A DNA stretch of 34,881 nucleotides. It comes from Oxalobacteraceae bacterium. Lineage in GTDB: Bacteria; Pseudomonadota; Gammaproteobacteria; Burkholderiales; Burkholderiaceae_D. Shown here one piece after another: positions 11,401 through 20,550 of this stretch (positions are counted from its first letter, which is position 1; the number at the start of each line of letters is the position of its first letter). The position numbers and the translations under genes are program-made. The stretch covers positions 1 to 34,881 of the forward strand of contig CANGLD010000004.1 in the NCBI GenBank assembly GCA_947454475.1. Direction: 5' to 3'. The notes beneath the pieces are model-generated. The model saw nothing but the letters and a program-made list of their open reading frames with translations. It made no database searches and was not told the origin of the DNA.

Positions 11401-13183
11401 CCGTATCTTTATATTCCTCTAATTTCTCATTTTTTACACTTACATGATGCTTAGGCTCTTGCTCACTAGCCAGTGAAAAAAACTGCATTAAATCTCTTTC
11501 ACCTTCCTTAAAGTCCATGACCATTACGCGACAATTTTTTTCAAACTGTAGAAAGATGTTTACTATGCCCTCTACTAAAGGTAGGTTTTCATTACATTCA
11601 TTTAAAAAAACAGTAATTGCATCTTTCAAATGATTACATTCCAAAATTAATTCTTTCTTATCTAAAAATTTAAGTACTGAAATTATTTCAAATAAAATTT
11701 TATTAATTAATTTTTCTTCAATTTTTGTAGCGTCTGCTGTAAAGACCACATCCAACTTTACTTCCAAAGTTGCTAGGGCCATCTGCAAGCACCGCAACAA
11801 AGCTAGTTCTGCATGTTTTTTCTCAAAATACTGAGGTGATCGTCCCAGCTTTATCATTTTTTCTGAATTCGTTGAATCTAATTGCACATCACTGAGAATA
11901 ATTTTTATATATGCTTTATTTTTCTCTGAAAATATCCATTGTTTTTTGTTTGCTGCTATCTGCTCCAGCAACAATAAGAAAGCTAAAAAACACAATACCT
12001 GTTGTTCATTTTTAGAAGATGAGCTAAAGACAGAACAGCAACCAGTCCACGCATGCGCTATAGCCTCATCTACAGTAACTGCTGCTTCCATGACGTTGAC
12101 TAAGGCCGCACCAAATAAACTATGATCAATTTTTTCTCTACTGGCAGGTTCAGCTAATGAATAATGATCGACTATGATATTTTTGACCTGCTCAACCGAC
12201 TCAGCAAATACATCCCATGCATGTAAATTTGTATATAAATCCTTACAAATAATTTGACTGTGCTGCAGCATTTCCAACTGCTGCTCTATCTCGAAATAAT
12301 TAAGTAGCTCAATAATAGAATCATCTTTTTTTTCAGCACGACCCATCTCAAATAAGACTTCTTGTAGCAATACACCTCGTAACGTTACATTGGTATCGGT
12401 GCTTAGTAGATATATTTTTTTTCTCAGTGCAGAGAAAATTTTTCTTGCGGCATGTAAGTTATAGTCACATCCTTCAGAAATTTTTTGCGCATAGAGTTGA
12501 AATATCTGACTATACAATTGCTCTCTGCTCGCCTTAGCATCTGATTTATCAGCGTTTCTATATTTGTGTAACGCCGCAATACGAGAAAAAAGTAAGGCTA
12601 TTTGTTCCGCAGCCTCTTTTACATTCCTTAATGACTCATTTTTTAAAAAAATAAGTAAAGCAGATTCAAATGCTGATCCTATTTCCGGCAAAGCCATGCC
12701 CACAGCATCTACCTGACTCACTGTTTTTAATGCAATTGGTAATTTCTCTTCCTGAGGCAAGCTTATTAAATGCGCTACGACTGCTTCGTCGTCAAACACG
12801 ATTTCGTGAATCGACTGATAGATTGAAAATAATGCAGTGGGAAATATCTCCACACCTTCTAGTCGCATTTCTAAAAATAGAATCGTTGTGCGTTGCGCTT
12901 GGGACAGCGTAGTGAATAAATGCGTGCTACGAGCAAGATCCCCTTTAGCTACGGCCGATATGGCCTGACTTTGTATTTTAATTAACCCTGCTAGGCCTGA
13001 AATATCGACAAAATTCAATGCGCAATCTATTTGATGCAAAATTTCTTGCCATTGAATACATTTTTTATTTTTTTCATTCTCATTACTACCTTGTATAGCC
13101 TGTATATTTGCAAAATCTTCAGCAAGCCAAGTGCATGACTGGTTAACTTCTTCTATAACAACTGAAGCATACGAATTAAGCAT
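8486..13183 (-). CDS. chpA: hybrid CheA-type histidine kinase ChpA/PilL (Hpt domains, CheA kinase core, CheW-like domain, C-terminal receiver)
   Basis: Canonical Hpt ILHTLKGSARMAG and a second VHSLAGSSATVG; kinase N-box HLLRNAITHGIEE; DDGRGLDFDRI; GRGIGMDAVRE; C-terminal receiver VMVVDDSLTVRRVS...LLDIEMPRMDGFEFL. Clustered with pilGHIJ. Confidence 0.9.
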   Translation of the reverse strand: MLNSYASVVIEEVNQSCTWLAEDFANIQAIQGSNENEKNKKCIQWQEILHQIDCALNFVDISGLAGLIKIQSQAISAVAKGDLARSTHLFTTLSQAQRTTILFLEMRLEGVEIFPTALFSIYQSIHEIVFDDEAVVAHLISLPQEEKLPIALKTVSQVDAVGMALPEIGSAFESALLIFLKNESLRNVKEAAEQIALLFSRIAALHKYRNADKSDAKASREQLYSQIFQLYAQKISEGCDYNLHAARKIFSALRKKIYLLSTDTNVTLRGVLLQEVLFEMGRAEKKDDSIIELLNYFEIEQQLEMLQHSQIICKDLYTNLHAWDVFAESVEQVKNIIVDHYSLAEPASREKIDHSLFGAALVNVMEAAVTVDEAIAHAWTGCCSVFSSSSKNEQQVLCFLAFLLLLEQIAANKKQWIFSEKNKAYIKIILSDVQLDSTNSEKMIKLGRSPQYFEKKHAELALLRCLQMALATLEVKLDVVFTADATKIEEKLINKILFEIISVLKFLDKKELILECNHLKDAITVFLNECNENLPLVEGIVNIFLQFEKNCRVMVMDFKEGERDLMQFFSLASEQEPKHHVSVKNEKLEEYKDTGKTEGVVEDHASTTDYPLIASPALQKIYLKEAQQLINQLTNALDNWIAFPDDEALLLASHAVHSLAGSSATVGLPSVSALSTVLEQVLHSLNDDAYAEVKSSGILLEAAVALSSQLQETINGCVPSSQIELLEKLYALRGQLHGEPMIGVMTPLHESEHEFNLLEQSFNVEGDTHNSSTILRATTLDETEEKNPDLSLQTMATVVSPDVEAVNDDGGEAFTFESANHLGSEVDAEMDLELVEIFIEEAADYFPQLDTVLRGWLDNPQNPDIPNAALRILHTLKGSARMAGCRALGQHFHAMETEIEQLAHISDCDAERISHLLQDFDLAIAALTEIKNTILQKDNVLDTYAVIQLENQTDHQNDMELVTPVSSVTQDTSLVRVRTEALDKLAGSAAELIVDGARLRSEIQQHKKSLLDLTDTLIRLRSQLRECELVAESSIASKMQETQQLDFDPLEFDRFTRLQELTRMMAESMSDIASIERSLSRHVEKTQTILFSHEKYARAIQHDLKRVRVVRFSSVSERLHHLVRQVARESQREVRLLITGAHTEIDRSLLEKIISPIEHLLRNAITHGIEESENRLSAGKDKCGNIEINLIQQGNEIVITVTDDGRGLDFDRIEQRAKAMGLLAEDAVTHQDALTEFIFQPGFSTSAELTAIAGRGIGMDAVRETVLAQRGVIQVKSQSGQGATFTLFLPLTLATAAVVLIQHGDKQLALPANMVEQVLQLSRSDLQLARQSGQLMWRNASLPLYQLALLLDDALSSEAELSHTLNSVIVLRGVHGQLALEVEAILGNGEVVVRNIGPQASSVKGIVGASVMPDSSLALIINPLLFLTTEQQVRHAQPTSSTQAAQIYKVMVVDDSLTVRRVSQRLIERAGYTVLLARDGLHAIEILQTEQPAIILLDIEMPRMDGFEFLHYLRQDAKTSEIPVVMITSRTAEKHRKHAMELGATAYLGKPFNETELLTLLKSFA

Positions 13184-13197
13184 CAGCTATGACTGAC

Positions 13198-15405
13198 TTA
13201 GGCTATACGGAAACGCGCTACTGCTGATTTCAATTCTTCAGCAAGAACTAATAGTTCGTGTATTGCATTTGCAGTTTGTGTCGTTCCATTTCTAGTATGT
13301 TCTGTAATAGTTAAAATACTATCTATGTTTTTAGCAACGCCATCGGCCAAACTCGATTGCGCTAGTGTGGAATTTGAAATGCCATGTATTAGTTCTGCGA
13401 GATGCTGTGATATATGTCTAATCTCAGCAAGTACAGCACCAGCAGAATCAGAAAGACGAGCACCTTCCACCACGCCTTGTGTAGATTTTTCCATCGCCAT
13501 GACAGCATCATGTGCGTCTGTTTGTATGGTTTGTACTAAAGCTGAAATTTGTTTAGCAGCCTCACCAGATCGCTCAGCTAAACGCTGCACTTCTTCTGCT
13601 ACCACTGCAAATCCACGGCCTGCCTCACCTGCGGAAGCAGCTTGTATTGCTGCGTTAAGTGCTAATACATTCGTCTGTTCTGTGATGTCGGTAATTAATT
13701 CAGTAATGTCACCAATTTCTAGCGAAGATTCACTCAAACGTTTTATACGTTTCGAGGTTTCTTGTATTAAGTCGCGAATATCATGCATGCCCTTAATCGC
13801 AAGCTGTACCGCTTCTTCTCCTTTTTTTGCAGCTGCTAGTGAAGTTTGCGCCACGTCGGTTGATGCTGTCGCTGCCTGCGATACTTGATGAATTTGATTT
13901 GTCATCTGTAATATATCGCGACCTGTTTGCTGAATTTCAGTTGCCTGATGTGCTGCTAAAGTAAGTGATTCAGTAGAAATATGTTGACTATGCTCTGAGG
14001 CCAATGCGACTCGCTGCGTCATCTGCATTACTTTATCTAATAGAGTACGTAGCTCCTCTAACATGAAGTTAACCGAATCAGCGATGGCACCTGTGATGTC
14101 CTCACTCACTGTTGCATGTACTGTTAGATTCCCATCCGAGACTTCTTGCAATTCATTCATTAACCGCAAGATGGCAGCTTGATTCTGCTGATTCAATTGT
14201 CGAATTTTTTCTTCTTGTTCTATCGCTACCTGCTTTTGCTTCTCAGCCTCGGCTTGACGCTGCTCCGCCTCCATAGTGCGTAAGCGACTTTGTCTTAGCA
14301 ATATCAATGCCAGAGCGATCATGGTAGATAGCGCAAATACGCCTGCAATCAACATACCCCAGCTAGTCCAATTACTTTGATTTTGCTTGAGCAAATATTC
14401 ACGCTGAAGTATTTGTAATTTATCGCGCAAGATCTCATTTTCACTAAAAATTAAATGCTCAGCATCTTTAGCTGCAATAAATTGTTCGAGATTTTTTAAA
14501 ATCTCACTCACTAATTGCTGATATTCAGAAAATGACTGCTGTAATTCATTTAACTTTAGTCTCACATCAGGATGGGATGCTGCAGGCAAACGCAGCACTG
14601 CACTGCCCTCTAAAAATCCACTCACAATATCTTTAAAGGTATTGCTATCTTTCCCTAGTTGAAATGCAGTTTCAGGATTAATACCATCTGAAGTCATAAA
14701 TTCATTCACACCTTTACCGAGCCGCTGAGTCAGCATCACGAGCTGTCCTGATGCTGAAATCTCCCGCGGCGTTGCGCTTGTTTGTGCATTCAGCGTTGCA
14801 ATTTGCTCTGATATTTCTAATAAGTTAGGACTGAGTTTATTCAGTTTTTGCTGAATCTCTCTAAAACCTACTAACTGCTTTTCTACATTCATGATGCGTA
14901 TGGCAGAATGATCCGAGCGCGACCATAGCGCTTTAATTTCTTTGAGCTGTTTACTCGCTTCCTCATCTGCTTCTGGAACGCTTCTGCCTTGCGCAACGCC
15001 TCCGTGAGTTAAGACATGTAGATAATCATTAATAGCAGCACGACTTTGCTTTAATTGATTAAATGCATCGTGATTTCCTTGGATTGCATTTGGCGATGCT
15101 TTGCCTATACGTTGTGAATGCATTAATACTTCAGCTGCTAATTGCGTCTGAGCGGATGCTTTCGCAGTCTCTTCAGCATTCAACCACGTTAAAACAAATA
15201 ACACGGCGACCCAAAAAGCGAGCGCACCTGTAGTTACACGTAGCCAGGTTTGTAAATTTACATCGCTTATATTTTTCTTAATTTTTTCACTTAATTTATT
15301 CGTAAAATTTTTCCATATCCCTTTTGGTATTATTTTCCCTGACTCCAAGCGCGCATTGCTAGCTGAGGCTGCTTCATTCGCATTTATTTCATTTTCAAAT
15401 TTCAT
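13198..15405 (-). CDS. pilJ: methyl-accepting chemotaxis protein PilJ
   Basis: Two predicted TM segments ([15 protein letters not shown] and [22 protein letters not shown]), MCP signalling hairpin [40 protein letters not shown]; adjacent to pilI and chpA. Confidence 0.92.
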   Translation of the reverse strand: MKFENEINANEAASASNARLESGKIIPKGIWKNFTNKLSEKIKKNISDVNLQTWLRVTTGALAFWVAVLFVLTWLNAEETAKASAQTQLAAEVLMHSQRIGKASPNAIQGNHDAFNQLKQSRAAINDYLHVLTHGGVAQGRSVPEADEEASKQLKEIKALWSRSDHSAIRIMNVEKQLVGFREIQQKLNKLSPNLLEISEQIATLNAQTSATPREISASGQLVMLTQRLGKGVNEFMTSDGINPETAFQLGKDSNTFKDIVSGFLEGSAVLRLPAASHPDVRLKLNELQQSFSEYQQLVSEILKNLEQFIAAKDAEHLIFSENEILRDKLQILQREYLLKQNQSNWTSWGMLIAGVFALSTMIALALILLRQSRLRTMEAEQRQAEAEKQKQVAIEQEEKIRQLNQQNQAAILRLMNELQEVSDGNLTVHATVSEDITGAIADSVNFMLEELRTLLDKVMQMTQRVALASEHSQHISTESLTLAAHQATEIQQTGRDILQMTNQIHQVSQAATASTDVAQTSLAAAKKGEEAVQLAIKGMHDIRDLIQETSKRIKRLSESSLEIGDITELITDITEQTNVLALNAAIQAASAGEAGRGFAVVAEEVQRLAERSGEAAKQISALVQTIQTDAHDAVMAMEKSTQGVVEGARLSDSAGAVLAEIRHISQHLAELIHGISNSTLAQSSLADGVAKNIDSILTITEHTRNGTTQTANAIHELLVLAEELKSAVARFRIA

Positions 15406-15434
15406 CTTTATTCCTGCTTACTTAATTTTTTAGA

Positions 15435-16004
15435 TCAAAGGGAAATATCTACAAAAGTTGGATGATTCATTAATATTTGCAAATTAATTTCTGCCCACTT
15501 ATTGTTGTTATCATCGATGTAGTAACGTGTTAGCCACGGCCACTCTTTTTCTGCATTCGTCTGTACTGACATCACTGCACTATCAACTAGCCCAACGATG
15601 CGTGTGACGCGAAATGCGCAATGCAGTGATAAAGCTGGGGCACACGTCAGTACTTTGTCTGTTTTATTTTTTTCACAGATTGATTTACCCATCATTCCTG
15701 CTAAGTCTGTGAGTCCAAGCAATCGATCACGATGGCTGAATAAACCAAGAAACCAAGATTTAGCGTTAGGAACTCGAGTAACAACGGGATAACTCAGCAC
15801 TTCTCCGGTTTGCACGAGATGCATCAACAAATACTCTTCTCCAACTTGCACAGCCAATCTACGACTATCAGGTGCAGAATTTTTTCCCTCTGACTTAAAT
15901 GTTTTTTCTGCGATTTCTCTTTGAAATTCCCGTAACTGAAGTCGACGTGCAATTTTTGATTGCTCTCGCTTATTCAGTGCTAAGTCTGATGGACTATCCT
16001 GCAT
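15435..16004 (-). CDS. pilI: CheW-like protein PilI
   Basis: CheW-type segments GEEYLLMHLVQTGEVLSYPVVTRVPNAKSWFLGLFSHRDRLLGLTDLAGMMG; position between pilJ and pilH. Confidence 0.85.
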   Translation of the reverse strand: MQDSPSDLALNKREQSKIARRLQLREFQREIAEKTFKSEGKNSAPDSRRLAVQVGEEYLLMHLVQTGEVLSYPVVTRVPNAKSWFLGLFSHRDRLLGLTDLAGMMGKSICEKNKTDKVLTCAPALSLHCAFRVTRIVGLVDSAVMSVQTNAEKEWPWLTRYYIDDNNNKWAEINLQILMNHPTFVDISL

Positions 16005-16005
16005 A

Positions 16006-16383
16006 TCAAACAGTTGGACGTAAATGATTAGCGATTTTTTGCAATAACAATTTCGTATTGACTGGTTTTACTAGGTAATCTCTTGCACCTTGCCGCAGAC
16101 CCCAAATACGATCTGTCTCTTGGTTCTTACTAGTACAAATAATGATAGGTAAATGCTCCGTTAAAGGATTGCGTGCAATTTCTCGTGTTGCCTGAAAACC
16201 GTTCTGCCCTGGCATGACAACATCCATCAAAATTAAATCTGGCATATCTTTACGAATAGATTCGATTGCATCCTCACCATTTTCTGCAGTAGCGACTACA
16301 TAGCCATTCGATGTGAGTAATTCAGATAAATAAAATCGCTCTGTCGGTGAATCATCTACGATTAAAATTTTTTGCATGGGCAT
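16006..16383 (-). CDS. pilH: CheY-like response regulator PilH
   Basis: ILIVDDSPTERFYLSELL, LILMDVVMPGQNGFQATR, ARDYLVKPV; stand-alone receiver of 125 aa in the pil cluster. Confidence 0.9.
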   Translation of the reverse strand: MPMQKILIVDDSPTERFYLSELLTSNGYVVATAENGEDAIESIRKDMPDLILMDVVMPGQNGFQATREIARNPLTEHLPIIICTSKNQETDRIWGLRQGARDYLVKPVNTKLLLQKIANHLRPTV

Positions 16384-16402
16384 AAAACTTATTGATTAAA
16401 AA

Positions 16403-16828
16403 TTAAGCGTGACTAAGGCTAGGCTCAGCACGCGTCAAATGCATAGCCACTGTTTTTAACAAACTATCTTTGGTAAAAGGTTTGGTGAGATAGGCATTGG
16501 CACCGACCAAAACGCCACGCGCACGATCGAATACGCCATCTTTGGAAGACAGCATCACAACGGGGATATGTTGGAAGCGAGGGTTATGCCTGACCAAACT
16601 ACAGATCTGATAACCATCTAATCTGGGCATGATCACATCACACAAAATCAAGGCCGGTGCATGCTCCATGATTTTTGCAATGCCTTCAAAGCCATCTTCG
16701 GCAAACACCACCGAATAGCCAGATTGAGCGAGAAAAATTTCAGCGGATCGTCGTATCGTGCTGCTGTCATCGACAACCAGAATAGGCGACGCGATCCGCC
16801 CTTGAGTTACATCCATTGCGCCACCCAT
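16403..16828 (-). CDS. pilG: CheY-like response regulator PilG
   Basis: ILVVDDSSTIRRSAEIFL, LILCDVIMPRLDGYQIC, ANAYLTKPF; first gene of the pil chemosensory cluster. Confidence 0.9.
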   Translation of the reverse strand: MGGAMDVTQGRIASPILVVDDSSTIRRSAEIFLAQSGYSVVFAEDGFEGIAKIMEHAPALILCDVIMPRLDGYQICSLVRHNPRFQHIPVVMLSSKDGVFDRARGVLVGANAYLTKPFTKDSLLKTVAMHLTRAEPSLSHA

Positions 16829-16985
16829 TAAACGTTGCAGGGAATCGGGCGCAACTGTAACAAAAAGAGAAACTATTTAAAATATTGGCAACATCAAATT
16901 TTTTTACTGTCGTCGTTTTGGCGACAAATTTGAGTGGGGCTTAAAGATTAGCCCTAGAAAAAGGACTTTTCGAGAAATCTATTAA

Positions 16986-17180
16986 TTAGATAGCAACCAT
17001 CTCAAAATCTTCTTTGCGTGCGCCGCATTCTGGACAGGTCCAGTTCATGGGCACATCATCCCAACGTGTGCCAGGAGCGATGCCTTCGTCTGGTAAACCA
17101 GCAGCTTCGTCGTATACCCAGCCACAAATCAGGCACATCCATGTTTTGAATTCTTGTTCAGTTGTCTTGTTATCGCTCAC
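16986..17180 (-). CDS. rubA: rubredoxin
   Basis: MCLICGWVYDEAAGLPDEGIAPGTRWDDVPMNWTCPECGARKEDFEMV with two CxxC motifs. Most likely start is GTG at 17180 (MSDNKTTEQEF); the track start at 17195 is a TTG. Confidence 0.93.
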   Translation of the reverse strand: MSDNKTTEQEFKTWMCLICGWVYDEAAGLPDEGIAPGTRWDDVPMNWTCPECGARKEDFEMVAI

Positions 17181-17231
17181 AGCACTGCCCTTCAAGTAAA
17201 ATGCAAAGTGATCTATCTTAATCTAGTCCCA

Positions 17232-18062
17232 GTGCAAAACCAAACTTCGCCTCTTGTGCTGACTTTCGGACTGACCGATCCTGTAGGAGCGATTGGTATT
17301 CAGGCCGACCTTGCCTCCTTTGCAGGCATGGGTTGCCATGGTTTATCCGTTATCACTGCGATCTCGATTGCCGATACTACTGGCACTGAAGATGTTCAGC
17401 CTATTGATGCCGACTGGGTTGCCGATCAAGCTCGTGTCATGCTTGAAGATATGCCAGTTGCTGCTTTTAAAATTGGCTATACCGGTGGTGTAGAAACCAT
17501 TGCCGCGATTGCAGAAATCGTCTCCGATTATCCGGAAGTTCCACTTGTACTCGATCCATTTTCCACTGCACTTGCTGATACTGATGTGGATGAAGAAATT
17601 CTGATTGCACTGCGTGAGTTATTGATTCCCCAATCAACCATACTCCTGCTATCAGTAGATGAACTAGCCAAGCTTGCAGAAACCTGGCGTGAACCGAGTG
17701 AAGAATCTATGCTGGAAATCGATGTCATGCATTTGATTCAACTCGGTTGTGAATTTGTGATGGTGACTGGCACGCCAGCTGAGAAACAAGATGTTATGAA
17801 TACCTTGTTCAATTCTGATGGCATAATCCGCACAGATAGCAGAAGTCGACTTGCGGGTGCTTTTGTTGGTGCGGGCAATACTATCTCTGCGGGTATTGCT
17901 GCCATGCTTGCTAATGGCATTACCGTACCTGAAGCGGTAGTCGAAGCAGAAGAATATACTGCCGCAGCATTAAGTCATGCACAACGATTAGGAATGGGTA
18001 AGCTGATACCCGATCGCTTTTTTTGGGCACGTGAATCCGATCTTAAAACTGATATTTTGTAA
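17232..18062 (+). CDS. thiD: ThiD-like (hydroxymethyl/phosphomethyl)pyrimidine kinase family protein with divergent motifs
   Basis: LTFGLTDPVGAIGIQADLASFAGMGCHGLSVITAISIADT, FKIGYTGG, LVLDP, GAGNTISAGIAAMLANG. The track start (17154) overlaps rubA; homology fits a GTG start at 17232 (MQNQTSPLVLTFG). Confidence 0.8.
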   Translation: MQNQTSPLVLTFGLTDPVGAIGIQADLASFAGMGCHGLSVITAISIADTTGTEDVQPIDADWVADQARVMLEDMPVAAFKIGYTGGVETIAAIAEIVSDYPEVPLVLDPFSTALADTDVDEEILIALRELLIPQSTILLLSVDELAKLAETWREPSEESMLEIDVMHLIQLGCEFVMVTGTPAEKQDVMNTLFNSDGIIRTDSRSRLAGAFVGAGNTISAGIAAMLANGITVPEAVVEAEEYTAAALSHAQRLGMGKLIPDRFFWARESDLKTDIL

Positions 18063-18185
18063 GACCTGCTATTAGTAGAAAAAATTAATGTAACAACTGT
18101 AATAAAAATAAATCAGTCCGTGCAGTAGTAACTAAGAAAAATTTCATTTCAAGATTTCATACTCACTCAACAAAACACGATAAAA

Positions 18186-19469
18186 ATGTCGAATAACGAA
18201 ACTTTATTTGCACGCGCTCAAAAAAGCACACCAGGTGGTGTTAACTCTCCCGTTCGTGCTTTTCGCTCAGTAGGTGGTACGCCACGTTTTATTACCAAAG
18301 CTGAAGGTCCTTATTTTTGGGATGCTGATAATAAACGCTATATTGATTACATAGGTTCATGGGGTCCTGCAATTGTTGGACACACTCATCCTAAAGTCGT
18401 CAAAGCGGTGCAAGACGCAGCAGCAAAAGGATTGAGTTTTGGTGCACCCACTGAAGGTGAAATTTTAATGGCAGAAAAAATCTGCCAATTAGTTCCTTCG
18501 ATTGAACAAGTCAGACTGGTTTCATCGGGCACAGAAGCCGCAATGAGTGCATTGCGTCTAGCGCGTGGTGCTACGGGTCGCGACACCGTCATTAAATTTG
18601 AAGGTTGTTACCACGGCCATGCTGATTCCTTATTAGTCAAAGCAGGTAGTGGACTACTCACTTTTGGCAATCCTACTTCTTCCGGCGTACCTGCTGATTT
18701 TGCTAAGCACACTATGGTGCTTGACTATAATAATTGCGAACAACTAGAAGAAGTTTTTAAATCTAAAGGTTCAACCATTGCTTGCGTTATTGTTGAACCG
18801 GTTGCAGGCAATATGAATTTATTACCTGCCTCACTAGAATTTTTGCAAACTATGCGTCGCCTCTGTAGTCAGCATGGTGCTTTGTTATTGTTTGATGAAG
18901 TGATGTCTGGATTTCGTGTTGCACTAGGTGGCGCGCAATCAATTTATGGCGTTACGCCTGATATGACAGTGCTTGGTAAAGTCATAGGTGGTGGACTACC
19001 TGTTGCTGCTTTTGGTGGGCGTGCAGATTTAATGCAGCATTTAGCACCTATCGGTGGTGTGTATCAAGCAGGTACCTTATCGGGCAATCCGGTTGCGGTT
19101 GCAGCAGGTATGGCGACTTTAGAAATTATTCAACAACCTGGTTTTTATGAATCACTCACCACGCAAACTAAAAAGCTCACAGATGGTATGAGTGCAGCAG
19201 CGAAAGAAGCAGGCATAGATTTTTGTGCTAATGCAGTGGGCGGCATGTTTGGTTTGTATTTCACATCTCAAGTACCAACCAATTATGCTGAGATGATGCA
19301 CTGCGATAAAAATCGCTTTAATACCTTCTTCCACTTGATGCTAGATCGCGGCGTCTATCTGGCACCCTCTGCGTTTGAAGCAGGTTTCGTGTCTGCTCAA
19401 CATGATGATGTCGTCATCAATGAAACTTTACGTTGCGCACGTGAAGCTTTTGCTCAAGTCGCGGCATAG
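18186..19469 (+). CDS. hemL: glutamate-1-semialdehyde 2,1-aminomutase
   Basis: [93 protein letters not shown]. Confidence 0.97.
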   Translation: MSNNETLFARAQKSTPGGVNSPVRAFRSVGGTPRFITKAEGPYFWDADNKRYIDYIGSWGPAIVGHTHPKVVKAVQDAAAKGLSFGAPTEGEILMAEKICQLVPSIEQVRLVSSGTEAAMSALRLARGATGRDTVIKFEGCYHGHADSLLVKAGSGLLTFGNPTSSGVPADFAKHTMVLDYNNCEQLEEVFKSKGSTIACVIVEPVAGNMNLLPASLEFLQTMRRLCSQHGALLLFDEVMSGFRVALGGAQSIYGVTPDMTVLGKVIGGGLPVAAFGGRADLMQHLAPIGGVYQAGTLSGNPVAVAAGMATLEIIQQPGFYESLTTQTKKLTDGMSAAAKEAGIDFCANAVGGMFGLYFTSQVPTNYAEMMHCDKNRFNTFFHLMLDRGVYLAPSAFEAGFVSAQHDDVVINETLRCAREAFAQVAA

Positions 19470-19520
19470 TAAATATTGACTGCGTAATAAAAATTATTGC
19501 AGCAAAAAATTTACGAAAAA

Positions 19521-19564
19521 AAATGGTGGATTACCTCGTTATGGAATCCACCATTTATTTTTTC
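19521..19564. terminator. bidirectional intrinsic terminator between convergent hemL and corA
   Basis: Perfect 12-bp inverted repeat AAATGGTGGATT (19521-19532) / AATCCACCATTT (19545-19556), 12-nt loop, then ATTTTTTTT on + and an A-rich stretch before the stem, giving a U-rich tail on -. Confidence 0.85.
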
Positions 19565-19584
19565 TGACTTCACAGCGCACTTTA

Positions 19585-20550
19585 TTACTTCAACCATCCT
19601 CTGTATCTGAAATACCAAAATGGCGTGATTGCACTTGCTAACATCAGCAATAAAGCAAACGGATAACCCCAACTCCAATCTAATTCCGGCAACCAGCGGA
19701 AATTCATGCCATAAATACTAGCAATCAAAGTAGGTGGCAAAAACGCGACCGATGCGACAGAAAATATTTTAATAATTTTATTCTGATTAATATTAATGAA
19801 ACCTACAGTTGCATCCATTAAGAAGTTAATCTTATCGAATAAAAAAGCAGTGTGTCCATCAAGTGATTCAATGTCACGCAAAATCTGTCGTGCATCATCA
19901 AATTGATCTGCGTTTAATAAACGACCCCGCATCATGAAACTTACTGCACGACGTGTATCCATCATGTTGCGTCGTATACGACCATTCAAATCTTCTTCAC
20001 GCGCCATGGCATTCAGTAATTCAGCCGCATCTTGGTCACTAATGTCTTTCTGTAAAACGCTATGACTGACATCTTCAAGATTTTGATAAATGCCTTCCAA
20101 CGCATCTGCAGAATATTCCACATCCGTTGCATATAAATCTAACAGCACATCTTTGAAGTCACCAATGGAACCGGGACGTGATCGTGCACGCATACGCACC
20201 AAACGAAAGACTGGCAAATCATCGTTATGCATAGAAAACAATAAATTCTTAGCCAGTATGAATGCAACTGTCACCACACGTGATTTATCGTCTTCAACCT
20301 CTAGCAAGAAGTCTGAGCGCAAATGCAAATCGCCATTATCTGCTTCGTAATAGCGTGCAGACGCTTCGATGTCTTTTACTTCATCTTCATCCGGTAAGGT
20401 CACGCCGTAAATACTACGTACCCAATCACGCTCTTCATCGGTAGGATCAGTTAAGTCAACCCAAATAGGCGCAGCGCGCTCAAGATCGGATCTGGTCTCA
20501 ATATTGACCTGACTGAGTCGTCCGCCTTGCAATACAAATACATTAATCAT
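19585..20550 (-). CDS. corA: CorA-family magnesium/cobalt transporter
   Basis: MINVFVLQGG start, C-terminal signature SIYGMNFRWLPELDWSWGYPFALLLM (GMN motif) and a second C-terminal TM segment. Confidence 0.94.
   Translation of the reverse strand: MINVFVLQGGRLSQVNIETRSDLERAAPIWVDLTDPTDEERDWVRSIYGVTLPDEDEVKDIEASARYYEADNGDLHLRSDFLLEVEDDKSRVVTVAFILAKNLLFSMHNDDLPVFRLVRMRARSRPGSIGDFKDVLLDLYATDVEYSADALEGIYQNLEDVSHSVLQKDISDQDAAELLNAMAREEDLNGRIRRNMMDTRRAVSFMMRGRLLNADQFDDARQILRDIESLDGHTAFLFDKINFLMDATVGFININQNKIIKIFSVASVAFLPPTLIASIYGMNFRWLPELDWSWGYPFALLLMLASAITPFWYFRYRGWLK

Noticed and set aside
13325-13888. 187-aa antisense ORF inside pilJ
   Set aside because: Ser/Ala/Cys-rich antisense shadow of the conserved MCP signalling domain; no domain motif or independent context.
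16929-16960. Hairpin GGGCT-TAAAGATT-AGCCC between rubA and pilG as a terminator
   Set aside because: Only a 5-bp stem, and no U-run follows in the rubA/pilG transcription direction.
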